From Chloroflexota bacterium (GTDB taxonomy: Bacteria > Chloroflexota > Dehalococcoidia > Dehalococcoidales > UBA5760): a stretch of DNA of 40,502 nucleotides. Numbering within the stretch: position 1 is the first letter of the stretch; every line of letters begins with the position of its first letter. Both the position numbers and the translations under genes were made by a program. The notes beneath the pieces are model-generated. The model ran no database searches. It saw nothing but the letters and a program-made list of their open reading frames with translations, and was not told the DNA's origin. Below, piece by piece: positions 29,949 through 38,631 of the stretch. Location: NCBI GenBank assembly GCA_015222205.1, contig JADFUW010000017.1, positions 1 to 40,502 on the forward strand, read 5' to 3'.

Positions 29949-31109
29949 TTAAGCTAATGGGATGTTTTGGCTTAATGTTTGGCAGATTAGCTCTAAAAGT
30001 CTGGCCAGTCCCCACCTTTTGGTAGCTGAAATTAGCACCGTATTCTTATTAACGGCATGACACTGCTCAGAAAGATAACTTATAGCCGTTGCCTCATCCC
30101 AGATTTTATTACGATTGAGTAGCAAGTCAATTTTAGTTAGAGCTGTGATTCTAGGTTTATCAGCCAGGCCTAGGTCAGCTAGTATATCCTCCACGGTTTG
30201 ACACTGCTCGGCAGCATTATGACAGGTTAAATCAACCACATGAAGGAGTATGCAGGCTTCAGTTAGTTCCTCAAGGGTAGCCCTAAACGCAGTTATAATA
30301 CTGGGCGGTAATTTTCGGATAAAGCCAACGGTATCGGTAAATAAGATTTGGCTCCTATCAGGAAGGGTTAAGCGCCTGGTAGTTGGGTCTAGGGTAGCAA
30401 AGAGCTTATCTTCAACAAACACACCAGACTGAGTAAGGGCATTTAGCAAGGTGCTTTTACCGGCATTAGTATAGCCTACTAGAGCGACTATGGGGATACC
30501 GCTCTGTCTACGGTGCTCACGATATAATGTCCGGTGTTTCTTTACCGCCTCAATCTGCTTTCTTAAACGATGTATCTTCTGGCTAATAAGGCGCTTGTCA
30601 GTTTCAAGTTGTGACTCACCCGGACCCCTAGTGCCAATGCCACCACCGAGCCTTTCTAAGTGGCTCCACTGTCCAGCAAGGCGAGGGAGAAGATACTGAT
30701 GCTGAGCCAGTTCTACCTGTAATTGACCTTCACGGGTTTGGGCTCGCCGGACAAAGATATCTAAAATTAAGGCAGAACGGTCAATGACCTTTACTTTGAG
30801 AATTTCCTCTAAGTTTCGTTGCTGTAGCGGTGAAAGCTCATCATCAAAAACCACTACGCTATAGTTAAGGCTACCCTTCAGAGACAATAGTTCATCTAAC
30901 TTACCTTTGCCAAGATAATGTGTCTTCGAGGGTACGGGTAACCGCTGGATAAGCCTGCCGACTACGTCAACCCCGGCCGTGTTAGCTAACCGGGCCAGCT
31001 CTTCTAGGGAGTCCTCTACTGGCCATCTATGAACATTCTCTTTAGTCACTATCGCTACTAAGCATGCCTGCTCCCGAGATGCCTGTGTAACGACTGTTCT
31101 CCTAGTAAT
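29949..31109 (-). CDS. hflX: GTPase HflX; probable non-canonical ATT start at complement(31107..31109)
   Basis: GGIGTRGPGESQLETDKRLI, ALVGYTNAGKSTLLNALT, DTVGFIRKLP; upstream frame encodes SREQACLVAIV, typical of the HflX N-terminus. Confidence 0.93.
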   Translation of the reverse strand: MTRRTVVTQASREQACLVAIVTKENVHRWPVEDSLEELARLANTAGVDVVGRLIQRLPVPSKTHYLGKGKLDELLSLKGSLNYSVVVFDDELSPLQQRNLEEILKVKVIDRSALILDIFVRRAQTREGQLQVELAQHQYLLPRLAGQWSHLERLGGGIGTRGPGESQLETDKRLISQKIHRLRKQIEAVKKHRTLYREHRRQSGIPIVALVGYTNAGKSTLLNALTQSGVFVEDKLFATLDPTTRRLTLPDRSQILFTDTVGFIRKLPPSIITAFRATLEELTEACILLHVVDLTCHNAAEQCQTVEDILADLGLADKPRITALTKIDLLLNRNKIWDEATAISYLSEQCHAVNKNTVLISATKRWGLARLLELICQTLSQNIPLA

Positions 31110-31126
31110 AGTTAGCCTCCGATACT

Positions 31127-32323
31127 TTATGTCAACTTACTTCTCTGTTCTAAACCTGCCTTACGGTCATGCCACTCAGCCAATCGTGATAAACCTTTGA
31201 CTAAATCCGCATCGGAAATAGTCAGTGACAACCTCACATAACCTTCACCACTCTTACCATAACCTATCCCAGGGGTTACTACTACCCCCACCTGCTCCAG
31301 CAAGTCGTCAGCAAAATCCACCGAAGTATAGCCGCCAGGCACCTTAGCCCAAACATATAAGCCAGCCTTAGGTGACCTAGCTTCAACGCCGATGCGATTT
31401 AACATATCAACAACGAGGTCACGCCGTTTCTGATATTTAGCATTTTGCTCCTGAATTGATTCCTGAGGTCCAGTCAAAGCCTCAATACCAGCATACTGAA
31501 TAGCCTGGGGAATCCCCGAATCCATGTTTGACTTAACCCTCTTCAGGGCATCTACCATGTCCGCATTACCGACTACCATACCTATACGCCACCCGGTCAT
31601 ATTATAAATCTTGGACAGGGAATGAAACTCCACACCCACCTCCTTAGCCCCATCAGCCTGCATAAAGCTAACCGGTTGATAACCGTCAAAGGCAGCCTCA
31701 GTGTATGGTCCATCGTGGCAGACGGCAAGGTTATGCTGCCGCGCTAATTTAACCACCCTGTTAAAGAAATCAATGCTAGCTACGGCACCGGTGGGATTAT
31801 TAGGATAGTTTATCCACAAAAGCCTAGCCTGCTTCAGAACACCGGCTGGGATAGCATTTAGGTCAGGAAGAAAACCATTCTCCTCTATAAGCGGCATATA
31901 GTAGGGCCGTCCACAAGCCAAGATAGTGCCCAGCGTGTAAGGGGGGTAGGCTGGGTCAGGCACCAGGGCAATATCATGCGGGTCAATAAAGCATAGGGCA
32001 ATGTGAACAATACCCTCCTTGGCACCGATAAGGGGCAATACCTCTTTATCAGCATCAAGGGAAACGCCAAAACGTTTCTTATACCACCCGGTTATAGCTT
32101 GGCGTAGTTTGGGTAAGCCAGCTGTCTCCGGGTAGCGGTGATTAGCCGGGTCTTGAGCTGCTAGGCACAGCCGCTCAATTATATGAGAAGGCGTGGGAAA
32201 ATCAGGGTCACCGATACCGAAGCTAATTACTTCCTCACCCTTAGCCCTTTTTTCAGCAATCTTCCGACTAATCTCCACAAATAGATAAGGCGGAAGCTTC
32301 TCTATCCTTTTTGCCAATCTCAT
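31127..32323 (-). CDS. dapL: LL-diaminopimelate aminotransferase
   Basis: Class I aminotransferase: FGIGDPDFPTP, WINYPNNPTGAVA, FHSLSKIYNMTGWRIGMVVGN. Confidence 0.9.
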   Translation of the reverse strand: MRLAKRIEKLPPYLFVEISRKIAEKRAKGEEVISFGIGDPDFPTPSHIIERLCLAAQDPANHRYPETAGLPKLRQAITGWYKKRFGVSLDADKEVLPLIGAKEGIVHIALCFIDPHDIALVPDPAYPPYTLGTILACGRPYYMPLIEENGFLPDLNAIPAGVLKQARLLWINYPNNPTGAVASIDFFNRVVKLARQHNLAVCHDGPYTEAAFDGYQPVSFMQADGAKEVGVEFHSLSKIYNMTGWRIGMVVGNADMVDALKRVKSNMDSGIPQAIQYAGIEALTGPQESIQEQNAKYQKRRDLVVDMLNRIGVEARSPKAGLYVWAKVPGGYTSVDFADDLLEQVGVVVTPGIGYGKSGEGYVRLSLTISDADLVKGLSRLAEWHDRKAGLEQRSKLT

Positions 32324-32335
32324 CTCATTTATACC

Positions 32336-33211
32336 TTATTCTGGCCACTCTCCAGTAAATACTATTTCAGCCGGGCCACCGAGGAATACCTCACCGATAC
32401 CATCCCATTCTACGCTTAGTATCCCCCCCGGCAGTTTTATATCCACTCTACTATCAACAAAACCATATAACTGAGCAGCAACCGCCACCGCACTGGCGCC
32501 AGTACCACAAGCCAGTGTCTCCCCCACCCCCCTTTCCCACACCCGGGCTTCTATTCGCCGCCGACTTATCACCCGAGCCACCTCAAAGTTCACCCGCTGG
32601 GGAAACATCTCATGCCACTCTATTTTCGGCCCCAACTGGCCTAGTGGAAAATCAGCTACCGAATGCTCACTAAAATAAACAGCATGTGGGTTTCCCATAG
32701 AAACAAAATTAAGGGGTAACTCCCTATTATCTACTATGATAGTATAGCTTAACATAGATTTTATGTCAACTAACCCCCTATCCCCTTCGGCTATTATTAC
32801 CGGGATATCTCTAGCCTCAAATTTTGGCACCCCCAGGCTAACCTGAATTTGAGCAGGCCTATCTATCGCTCTATTAACCACGGCTTTTCTTATGCCGGCT
32901 GTCGTCTCTACTAATACTTCCTGAGTCTCAATGTCAGCCAGTAACCCCCTGTCCAAAACATATTTCACGAGACACCTTAATCCATTACCACAAGCCTCGG
33001 CCTCAGAGCCATCAGGATTAAAGATACGCATCCCGAAATCAGCTACACCTGAAGGTAGTAATAGCAGCAAGCCGTCAGCACCAACGCCAAAACGCCGGTT
33101 ACATATAGCTACTGCCACCCGAGACCAATCGCACTTGATGTCCCCGGTCTCTACCAGTACAAAATCGTTCCCGGCGCCCTGAAGCTTGGTAAAATTCATA
33201 TTACTCCTCAA
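32336..33211 (-). CDS. dapF: Diaminopimelate epimerase
   Basis: FTKLQGAGNDFVLV, GSEAEACGNGLRCL, ERGVGETLACGTGASAVAVAA. Confidence 0.95.
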   Translation of the reverse strand: MRSNMNFTKLQGAGNDFVLVETGDIKCDWSRVAVAICNRRFGVGADGLLLLLPSGVADFGMRIFNPDGSEAEACGNGLRCLVKYVLDRGLLADIETQEVLVETTAGIRKAVVNRAIDRPAQIQVSLGVPKFEARDIPVIIAEGDRGLVDIKSMLSYTIIVDNRELPLNFVSMGNPHAVYFSEHSVADFPLGQLGPKIEWHEMFPQRVNFEVARVISRRRIEARVWERGVGETLACGTGASAVAVAAQLYGFVDSRVDIKLPGGILSVEWDGIGEVFLGGPAEIVFTGEWPE

Positions 33212-33313
33212 ATAAAACTACGCCTTAGCATGTTTTCTGGCTACAATTTTCATCCAGAAAGTAGTGGCATTGCTTCCGGGAATACATCCTTCATAAATCT
33301 TATCAGCCCCATT

Positions 33314-34237
33314 TTAGTTACCTCTTACAAACTGAGCCACTAAGGCTATAATTTCCGAATCCATGCTATCACTATCTATATCAAACCATTTAATCCTGTT
33401 GTCCTTCAACCTAAACCAAGCGTACTGATGCCTGACAAAACGGTGAGTTTCAAACTTAATTTGCTGTATCGCCGCCGCTAGGGCTAGCTTACCTTTAAGA
33501 AACATACCAACCTGCTTGTAGCCTATACCAGACATGGCGGGTAATTTGAGGACATAGCCCATATTGAGCAGCTTCTCCACTTCGGCAACCAAGCCTCGCT
33601 CTATCATATTGTCAACCCTTAAATCAATTCTACGATATAGCCCTGCCCTACCGGCTGTCAAACCTATTATGAGGGCATCAAAGGGCGGTGCTTTCTTACG
33701 CTTAAGCTGGGAAAGGGGAATCCCGGTGCTCCGGTATACCTCAAGTGCCCGGATAACACGGCGCACATTACAGGGGTCAATCTTCAGTGCCGCCGCAGGG
33801 TCAACCTTAACTAGCTCTTGATAAAGCTCACTTTTACCCCCCTTGGCTGCCCTCTCCTCCAGGCTACGCCTAAATCCCGGGTCCGGAGGAACTCGTGGCA
33901 CTCCCCAACCCTCCACCATTGACCATACATACTGCCCGCTGCCACCAACAAGTAAGGCTAATTTTTGGCGCTGCTGAATATCACTAATAGCTTGACAGGC
34001 CAGGCGTTGATATTGAGCCAGACTAAAATCCTCATCAGGATTAATGACACTTATCAGGTGATGGGGAACGAGGGACAACTCCTCTAAGCTGGGTTTAGCC
34101 GTGCCAATATCCATAAAACAGTATACCTGTCGACTATCAGCACTTACTATCTCACCATTAAAGGTCTGAGCCAGACGAAGAGCCAACTGGCTCTTGCCTA
34201 TCCCGGTAGGCCCGACTATAGCTATCAAACGATTCAT
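33314..34237 (-). CDS. miaA: tRNA dimethylallyltransferase
   Basis: IAIVGPTGIGKSQLALRLA, ISADSRQVYCFMDIGTAKP-type motif, VGGSGQYVWSMVEGW. Confidence 0.94.
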   Translation of the reverse strand: MNRLIAIVGPTGIGKSQLALRLAQTFNGEIVSADSRQVYCFMDIGTAKPSLEELSLVPHHLISVINPDEDFSLAQYQRLACQAISDIQQRQKLALLVGGSGQYVWSMVEGWGVPRVPPDPGFRRSLEERAAKGGKSELYQELVKVDPAAALKIDPCNVRRVIRALEVYRSTGIPLSQLKRKKAPPFDALIIGLTAGRAGLYRRIDLRVDNMIERGLVAEVEKLLNMGYVLKLPAMSGIGYKQVGMFLKGKLALAAAIQQIKFETHRFVRHQYAWFRLKDNRIKWFDIDSDSMDSEIIALVAQFVRGN

Positions 34238-34346
34238 GTTTTAATTAGGTATTGCCAAGAAGTCTTTTTGCCTCTTATCGGGTAGAGATAAGCCAAAGGC
34301 ATCCTACAATCCCCTATACTAACTCCGATAAGCCCAAGCATGAATC

Positions 34347-35102
34347 TCACATAATCTCTGATGCCTGCTTGACAATGCTCAGAAATTGAGCTGCTTTGAG
34401 GCTCGCTCCACCAACCAGAGCCCCATCTATCTCGGACTGCTTGATAAACTCGGTAGCATTGTCAGCATTAACACTGCCACCATAGAGAATACGTATCTGC
34501 TGGGCAACCTCTTCTGTATATAATCGGGCAATGCTCTGGCGGATAAAACAAATGGTCTCATTTGCCTGTCTGCCCGTAGCTGCCCTACCAGTGCCAATAG
34601 CCCAGATCGGCTCATAGGCTATGGTTACGCTATCAGGAGAAGCTATACCGATTAAAGATGACCGTAGCTGCTCGGCGATTACTAACTCAGTTCTACCAGC
34701 CTCGTTTTCCTCTAATCTTTCCCCAACACACAGAATTGGCTTTAGATTAATCTTTAGTGCTGCCTTAACCTTCTTATTAACTATTTCCCCGGTCTCATTA
34801 AAGTACTGCCGGCGCTCTGAGTGCCCGATAATAACGAACTCGCACAGACCAGCCAGCATTAGTGGGGAAATCTCTCCGGTGTAGGCGCCTTTCTCTTCAA
34901 AATAGAGGTTCTGCGCCCCCAACTTTATAGAGCTTCCCTTAATCAGCTCCTTCACTGCCCCTAGAGACACAAATGGCGGACACGCTATCTTATCCACGTT
35001 ATCTGCCTTATCAAGCTCGGTACGCATCTCACTGACCAGCTTAACTGCCTCACCTATCGTGGTATTCATCTTCCAGTTACCAGCAATCATCGGGATACGC
35101 AT
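34347..35102 (-). CDS. tpiA: Triosephosphate isomerase
   Basis: IAGNWKMNTT, VIIGHSERRQYF, AYEPIWAIGTGRAAT, ILYGGSVNADNA. Confidence 0.97.
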   Translation of the reverse strand: MRIPMIAGNWKMNTTIGEAVKLVSEMRTELDKADNVDKIACPPFVSLGAVKELIKGSSIKLGAQNLYFEEKGAYTGEISPLMLAGLCEFVIIGHSERRQYFNETGEIVNKKVKAALKINLKPILCVGERLEENEAGRTELVIAEQLRSSLIGIASPDSVTIAYEPIWAIGTGRAATGRQANETICFIRQSIARLYTEEVAQQIRILYGGSVNADNATEFIKQSEIDGALVGGASLKAAQFLSIVKQASEIM

Positions 35103-35112
35103 TTCAAGCCTC

Positions 35113-36318
35113 CTAAGCGCCGAATTTGGCTAACTTCAGGGCATGAGCCATAGCCAGGGGCATAATCTGGGTGGCAGGAAAGCGCCCCAGTCCGCCAGAA
35201 ACACAGGCTTGTTCAGAAAACTCAGTTACTTTATCAGGACGGCACCACTTAGAATGCAGGAGCACTGGCACCGGATGCCAGCTATGCCCCTTAAGTATGG
35301 CTGGCGTCGAGTGGTCACCAGTAACTATGATGACATCAGGCTCAATACCTATCAGGCAGGATAAGGCGTTATCAACCTCCTCAATAATCCTGACCTTCCG
35401 CTCAAAGTTGCCATCTTCACCAGCACTATCCGTTCCTTTTATATGTAAGAAGAAGAAATCATAATTAGCATAGTTCTGTTTTAGGGTCAAAAACTCATCC
35501 TCAATGGTAGTTCCTGTCTTTAGAACCTCCATACCTACCAGCCTGGCCAGCCCTTTATACATAGGATAAAGGGCGATTGCTGCCGGCTTTAGCTTGTAAA
35601 TCTCGCCCATAGTAGGCAGTTGAGGTCTTTCCGAAAAACCACGCAGGAGAGCCATATTGGCGGGATAGTGTTTAGCCAGAATCTTTTTAGCCTCTGCTAT
35701 AAACTGATTAGCTATATTAGCCATTCTACTCGCCTGCGGCTTCAGAGCGGTAATAGTTCTCGGTGCCACCCCTATCTGCTGTGGGTCAGAGTCGGTAACC
35801 CCTGAAGTAAGCCCCTCCCCCCGAAATACAGCTATAAAGCGGTGTTCCCTAACCGGACAGACAAAAAGCCTCACATTCTCTATTACTATTTTATCAAACA
35901 ACTGACATAGCTCAGCACACTTATCAGTAGATATACGGCCGGCTCTACGGTCGGTAACTAGGTCAGTCTTATCAACAGTGCAGAAGTTTCCCCGAGCTGC
36001 CACATCACCCGGCTCAAGGCTAAAATCTATGCCGACTGCCTCCAGTACCCCTCGCCCAATGATAAAACCAAGAGGGTCGTAACCAAACAGAGCCAGATGG
36101 CCCGGGGCGCTACCCGGGGTTATCCCCGGGCTCACTATGTCGGCAAGGCCACATACACCTTTAGCCACCAGCCTATCAAGGTTTGGGGTATCAGCCGTCT
36201 CCAGCTCTGTCCTACCTGTATGAGGGTTAGGCAAGCCACCTAACCCATCAAGGACTAATAGTATAATCTTACTTGGTGAAGGCTGAGCAATCCCCCGTAT
36301 CAACTCGAAATTAACCAT
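35113..36318 (-). CDS. apgM: 2,3-bisphosphoglycerate-independent phosphoglycerate mutase, archaeal type
   Basis: ILLVLDGLGGLPNP, TPNLDRLVAKGVCGLADIVSPGITPGSAPGHLALFGYDP, VTGDHSTPAILKGHS. Confidence 0.92.
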   Translation of the reverse strand: MVNFELIRGIAQPSPSKIILLVLDGLGGLPNPHTGRTELETADTPNLDRLVAKGVCGLADIVSPGITPGSAPGHLALFGYDPLGFIIGRGVLEAVGIDFSLEPGDVAARGNFCTVDKTDLVTDRRAGRISTDKCAELCQLFDKIVIENVRLFVCPVREHRFIAVFRGEGLTSGVTDSDPQQIGVAPRTITALKPQASRMANIANQFIAEAKKILAKHYPANMALLRGFSERPQLPTMGEIYKLKPAAIALYPMYKGLARLVGMEVLKTGTTIEDEFLTLKQNYANYDFFFLHIKGTDSAGEDGNFERKVRIIEEVDNALSCLIGIEPDVIIVTGDHSTPAILKGHSWHPVPVLLHSKWCRPDKVTEFSEQACVSGGLGRFPATQIMPLAMAHALKLAKFGA

Positions 36319-36320
36319 AA

Positions 36321-37514
36321 TTATGACTCCCTATCCGGTAGTGCCTCTATCCCAGGCAAGGCTTTGCCGCTAAGGAAATCAAGTGAAGCACCACCCCCGG
36401 TGGAGACAAAGCTCATCTTATCCGCCAGCCCCATTTCAATTATTACCTCAGCGGTAGACCCTCCCCCGATAACTATGGTGGCGTCAAGGTTGGCTAAAAC
36501 CCTGGCTAGGGTTTTCGTCCCCGCAGCAAATTGGGGTGTCTCATATATACCCATTGGCCCGTTCCAGAAAACTGTTTTGCATTTTAGCAGTGACTTCTGG
36601 AAAATTCTAATGGTCTTGGGACCTATATCTACAATCCTCTTATCCCGGGGAATATCTTCTATAGATACAGTCTCGCCTTTAGCCTCCGGGCTAATTTCAC
36701 CAGCAATGACAACATCAACCGGCAGCAGTAGACACACCCCGTTTCTTGATGCCTTTTCTAATAGCCCAACAGCAACCTTCAGCTTATCACCCTCAACCAG
36801 TGATTGCCCTGTCTCATAGGATTCGGCTTTTAGGAAAGTGGCCGCCATACCACCACCAACTAGAATATAGTCCACCTTACTTATAATATTCTCTATCATG
36901 CTAATCTTGTCGCCTACCTTGGCACCACCAAGAAGAGCCGCGAAGGGGTGAGCTGGGTTCTCTAGAATACTACCCAGTGTCTTAATCTCTTTCTCAAGTA
37001 GCAGGCCAGCTACCGCCGGTAGGTAGTTAGTAATGCCGACCACTGAGGCGTGAGCCCGATGACATGTGCCAAAGGCATCATTAACATATAAATCGGCCAG
37101 TGAGGCCAGGCCCTGAGCAAAAGCGGCATCGTTCTTCTCCTCTTCAGGATGGAAACGGATATTCTCCAGAAGCAACACACCACCTGGCTTTAACCCAGCG
37201 GCTACCCTTTCTACCTCAGAGCCAACACAGTCCTTAGTGACCTTCACCGGCTGCCCCAAGATTTGCGACAGACGCTGGGCTACAGTCGCTAAGCGTAACT
37301 TCTCAACTACCTTCCCTTTAGGACGACCCAGGTGGGAGCAGAGAATAACCCTGGCTCCCCGGCTAGTAAGATACCTGATAGTAGGTAATGTCGCCCTAAT
37401 ACGACTATCATCAGTAATAACCCCGGTTTCTTCATCCAGGGGAACATTGAAATCAACCCTTACTAAAACCCTTTTACTGCTAATTTCTATGTCCCGGATA
37501 GTTGCCTTAGCCAT
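36321..37514 (-). CDS. pgk: Phosphoglycerate kinase
   Basis: VLVRVDFNVPLDEETG, SHLGRPKGKVVEKLRL, VNDAFGTCHRAHAS, VFWNGPMGIYETPQFAAGTK, STGGGASLDFLSGKALPGIEAL. Confidence 0.97.
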   Translation of the reverse strand: MAKATIRDIEISSKRVLVRVDFNVPLDEETGVITDDSRIRATLPTIRYLTSRGARVILCSHLGRPKGKVVEKLRLATVAQRLSQILGQPVKVTKDCVGSEVERVAAGLKPGGVLLLENIRFHPEEEKNDAAFAQGLASLADLYVNDAFGTCHRAHASVVGITNYLPAVAGLLLEKEIKTLGSILENPAHPFAALLGGAKVGDKISMIENIISKVDYILVGGGMAATFLKAESYETGQSLVEGDKLKVAVGLLEKASRNGVCLLLPVDVVIAGEISPEAKGETVSIEDIPRDKRIVDIGPKTIRIFQKSLLKCKTVFWNGPMGIYETPQFAAGTKTLARVLANLDATIVIGGGSTAEVIIEMGLADKMSFVSTGGGASLDFLSGKALPGIEALPDRES

Positions 37515-37678
37515 TTATCCCTCCTTAATAGATAAGTCTACTACATCATCGTCCCCTAGTAAACCACTCAAAAAACTGCCAGGACAGCGTCGCTACCAAT
37601 CAGCTTGACGCCATAAAACCTGTTTGCTACACTCACTAAGTATCCTCTTTGGGCAAAGCTGCTGTATTTAGCGAGTAA

Positions 37679-38188
37679 ATGTTAGGGAGAGGTGTGTTCC
37701 TGGGTAATATTCTCACTACGCTTTTCAGTTTAGGCTTCTCTAAAGAAGCGGTGGTAGTTATTATTTCTGCCCTACCCGTAGTTGAGCTTCGAGGAGCACT
37801 GCCGGTAGCGATAAATCTGTTTGGCTTTTCGTGGTATTACGCCCTGCTATTGGCTATTTTAGGCAACCTTATTCCTGTGCCCCTGCTCCTCCTGTTCTTC
37901 GGGACTATTTCCCACCGTCTAAGCAAAATAGACATCTTTAAAAGATGGTTTAACTGGCTTGAGGAACATACCAGACGGCGAGGCAGGATTGTCGACAGGT
38001 ACAAACGAATTGGGCTAGTGCTATTTGTCGCTGTTCCACTACCGGTAACCAGTGCCTGGACAGGCTCGCTGGCAGCGACCATTTTCAAGGTGAGGTTCAA
38101 GCATGCCTTTCTATCCATCCTCGCCGGCGTATGTATTGCCGGCGCCATTGTTACTAATCTCTGCCTCCTCGTTGAAAAGGGGCTATAA
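37679..38188 (+). CDS. COG2426-type membrane protein (putative small multidrug export)
   Basis: ALPVVELRGALPVAI, GNLIPVPLLLLFFG, VAVPLPVTSAWTGSLAA; multiple TM segments. Confidence 0.82.
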   Translation: MLGRGVFLGNILTTLFSLGFSKEAVVVIISALPVVELRGALPVAINLFGFSWYYALLLAILGNLIPVPLLLLFFGTISHRLSKIDIFKRWFNWLEEHTRRRGRIVDRYKRIGLVLFVAVPLPVTSAWTGSLAATIFKVRFKHAFLSILAGVCIAGAIVTNLCLLVEKGL

Positions 38189-38258
38189 CCATTGGGGATT
38201 AAAAAACTAATCTTGACCTCTTTATCAGCCCGTGCTACATTTTAGTGGTAGATAGGGT

Positions 38259-38331
38259 GTCCCTGTAGCTCAGTGGATAGAGCGGCTGCCTTCTAAGCAG
38301 CGGGTCGTGGGTTCGAATCCCTCCAGGGACG
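38259..38331 (+). tRNA. tRNA-Arg (TCT anticodon)
   Basis: GTCCCTG/CAGGGAC acceptor stem; anticodon arm GCTGC-CTTCTAA-GCAGC; T-arm GTGGGTTCGAATCCCTC. Confidence 0.95.
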
Positions 38332-38388
38332 CTATTCAAGCTCCGGCCTGGCTTTTTCCCACAATTTTCATAATAGAGCCGAAAGGTA

Positions 38389-38417
38389 TTGACAAGCTGT
38401 GATATAATATATAATAT
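38389..38417 (+). promoter_or_regulatory. Sigma70-type promoter for the secreted protein gene
   Basis: TTGACA, 17-nt spacer, TAATAT (alternative overlapping TATAAT). Confidence 0.65.
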
Positions 38418-38423
38418 AAGTAG

Positions 38424-38631
38424 AGAAAGGGGGTGGTGCGATGGTAAAATCCCGGAGGGGGAGCTTGAGAACCACGGTTCTTAGGATTCGTCCTGAAGGG
38501 GGAAGCCTGATAAGGCACTTACAGGAAACAAGAACTTAACCTTGCTCCCACAAGAAAGAAGGAACTGAGGTTTTTATCTTTATGTTTGTGGAGAGAAGGA
38601 GCATATTCTAAAGGAGGACTAATTAAATATC
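38424..38631 (+). ncRNA. Candidate structured 5' leader (unassigned class)
   Basis: Outer pairing GGGAGC (38459-38464)/GCTCCC (38544-38549) enclosing hairpins AGAACC-AC-GGTTCT, AGGA-TTCG-TCCT, GCCT-GATA-AGGC. Confidence 0.45.

Noticed and set aside
38459-38549. Hammerhead ribozyme or SRP RNA in the leader
   Set aside because: CTGAAGG does not match the CUGANGA core, and no conserved SRP GGAAGCAGC-type loop is present
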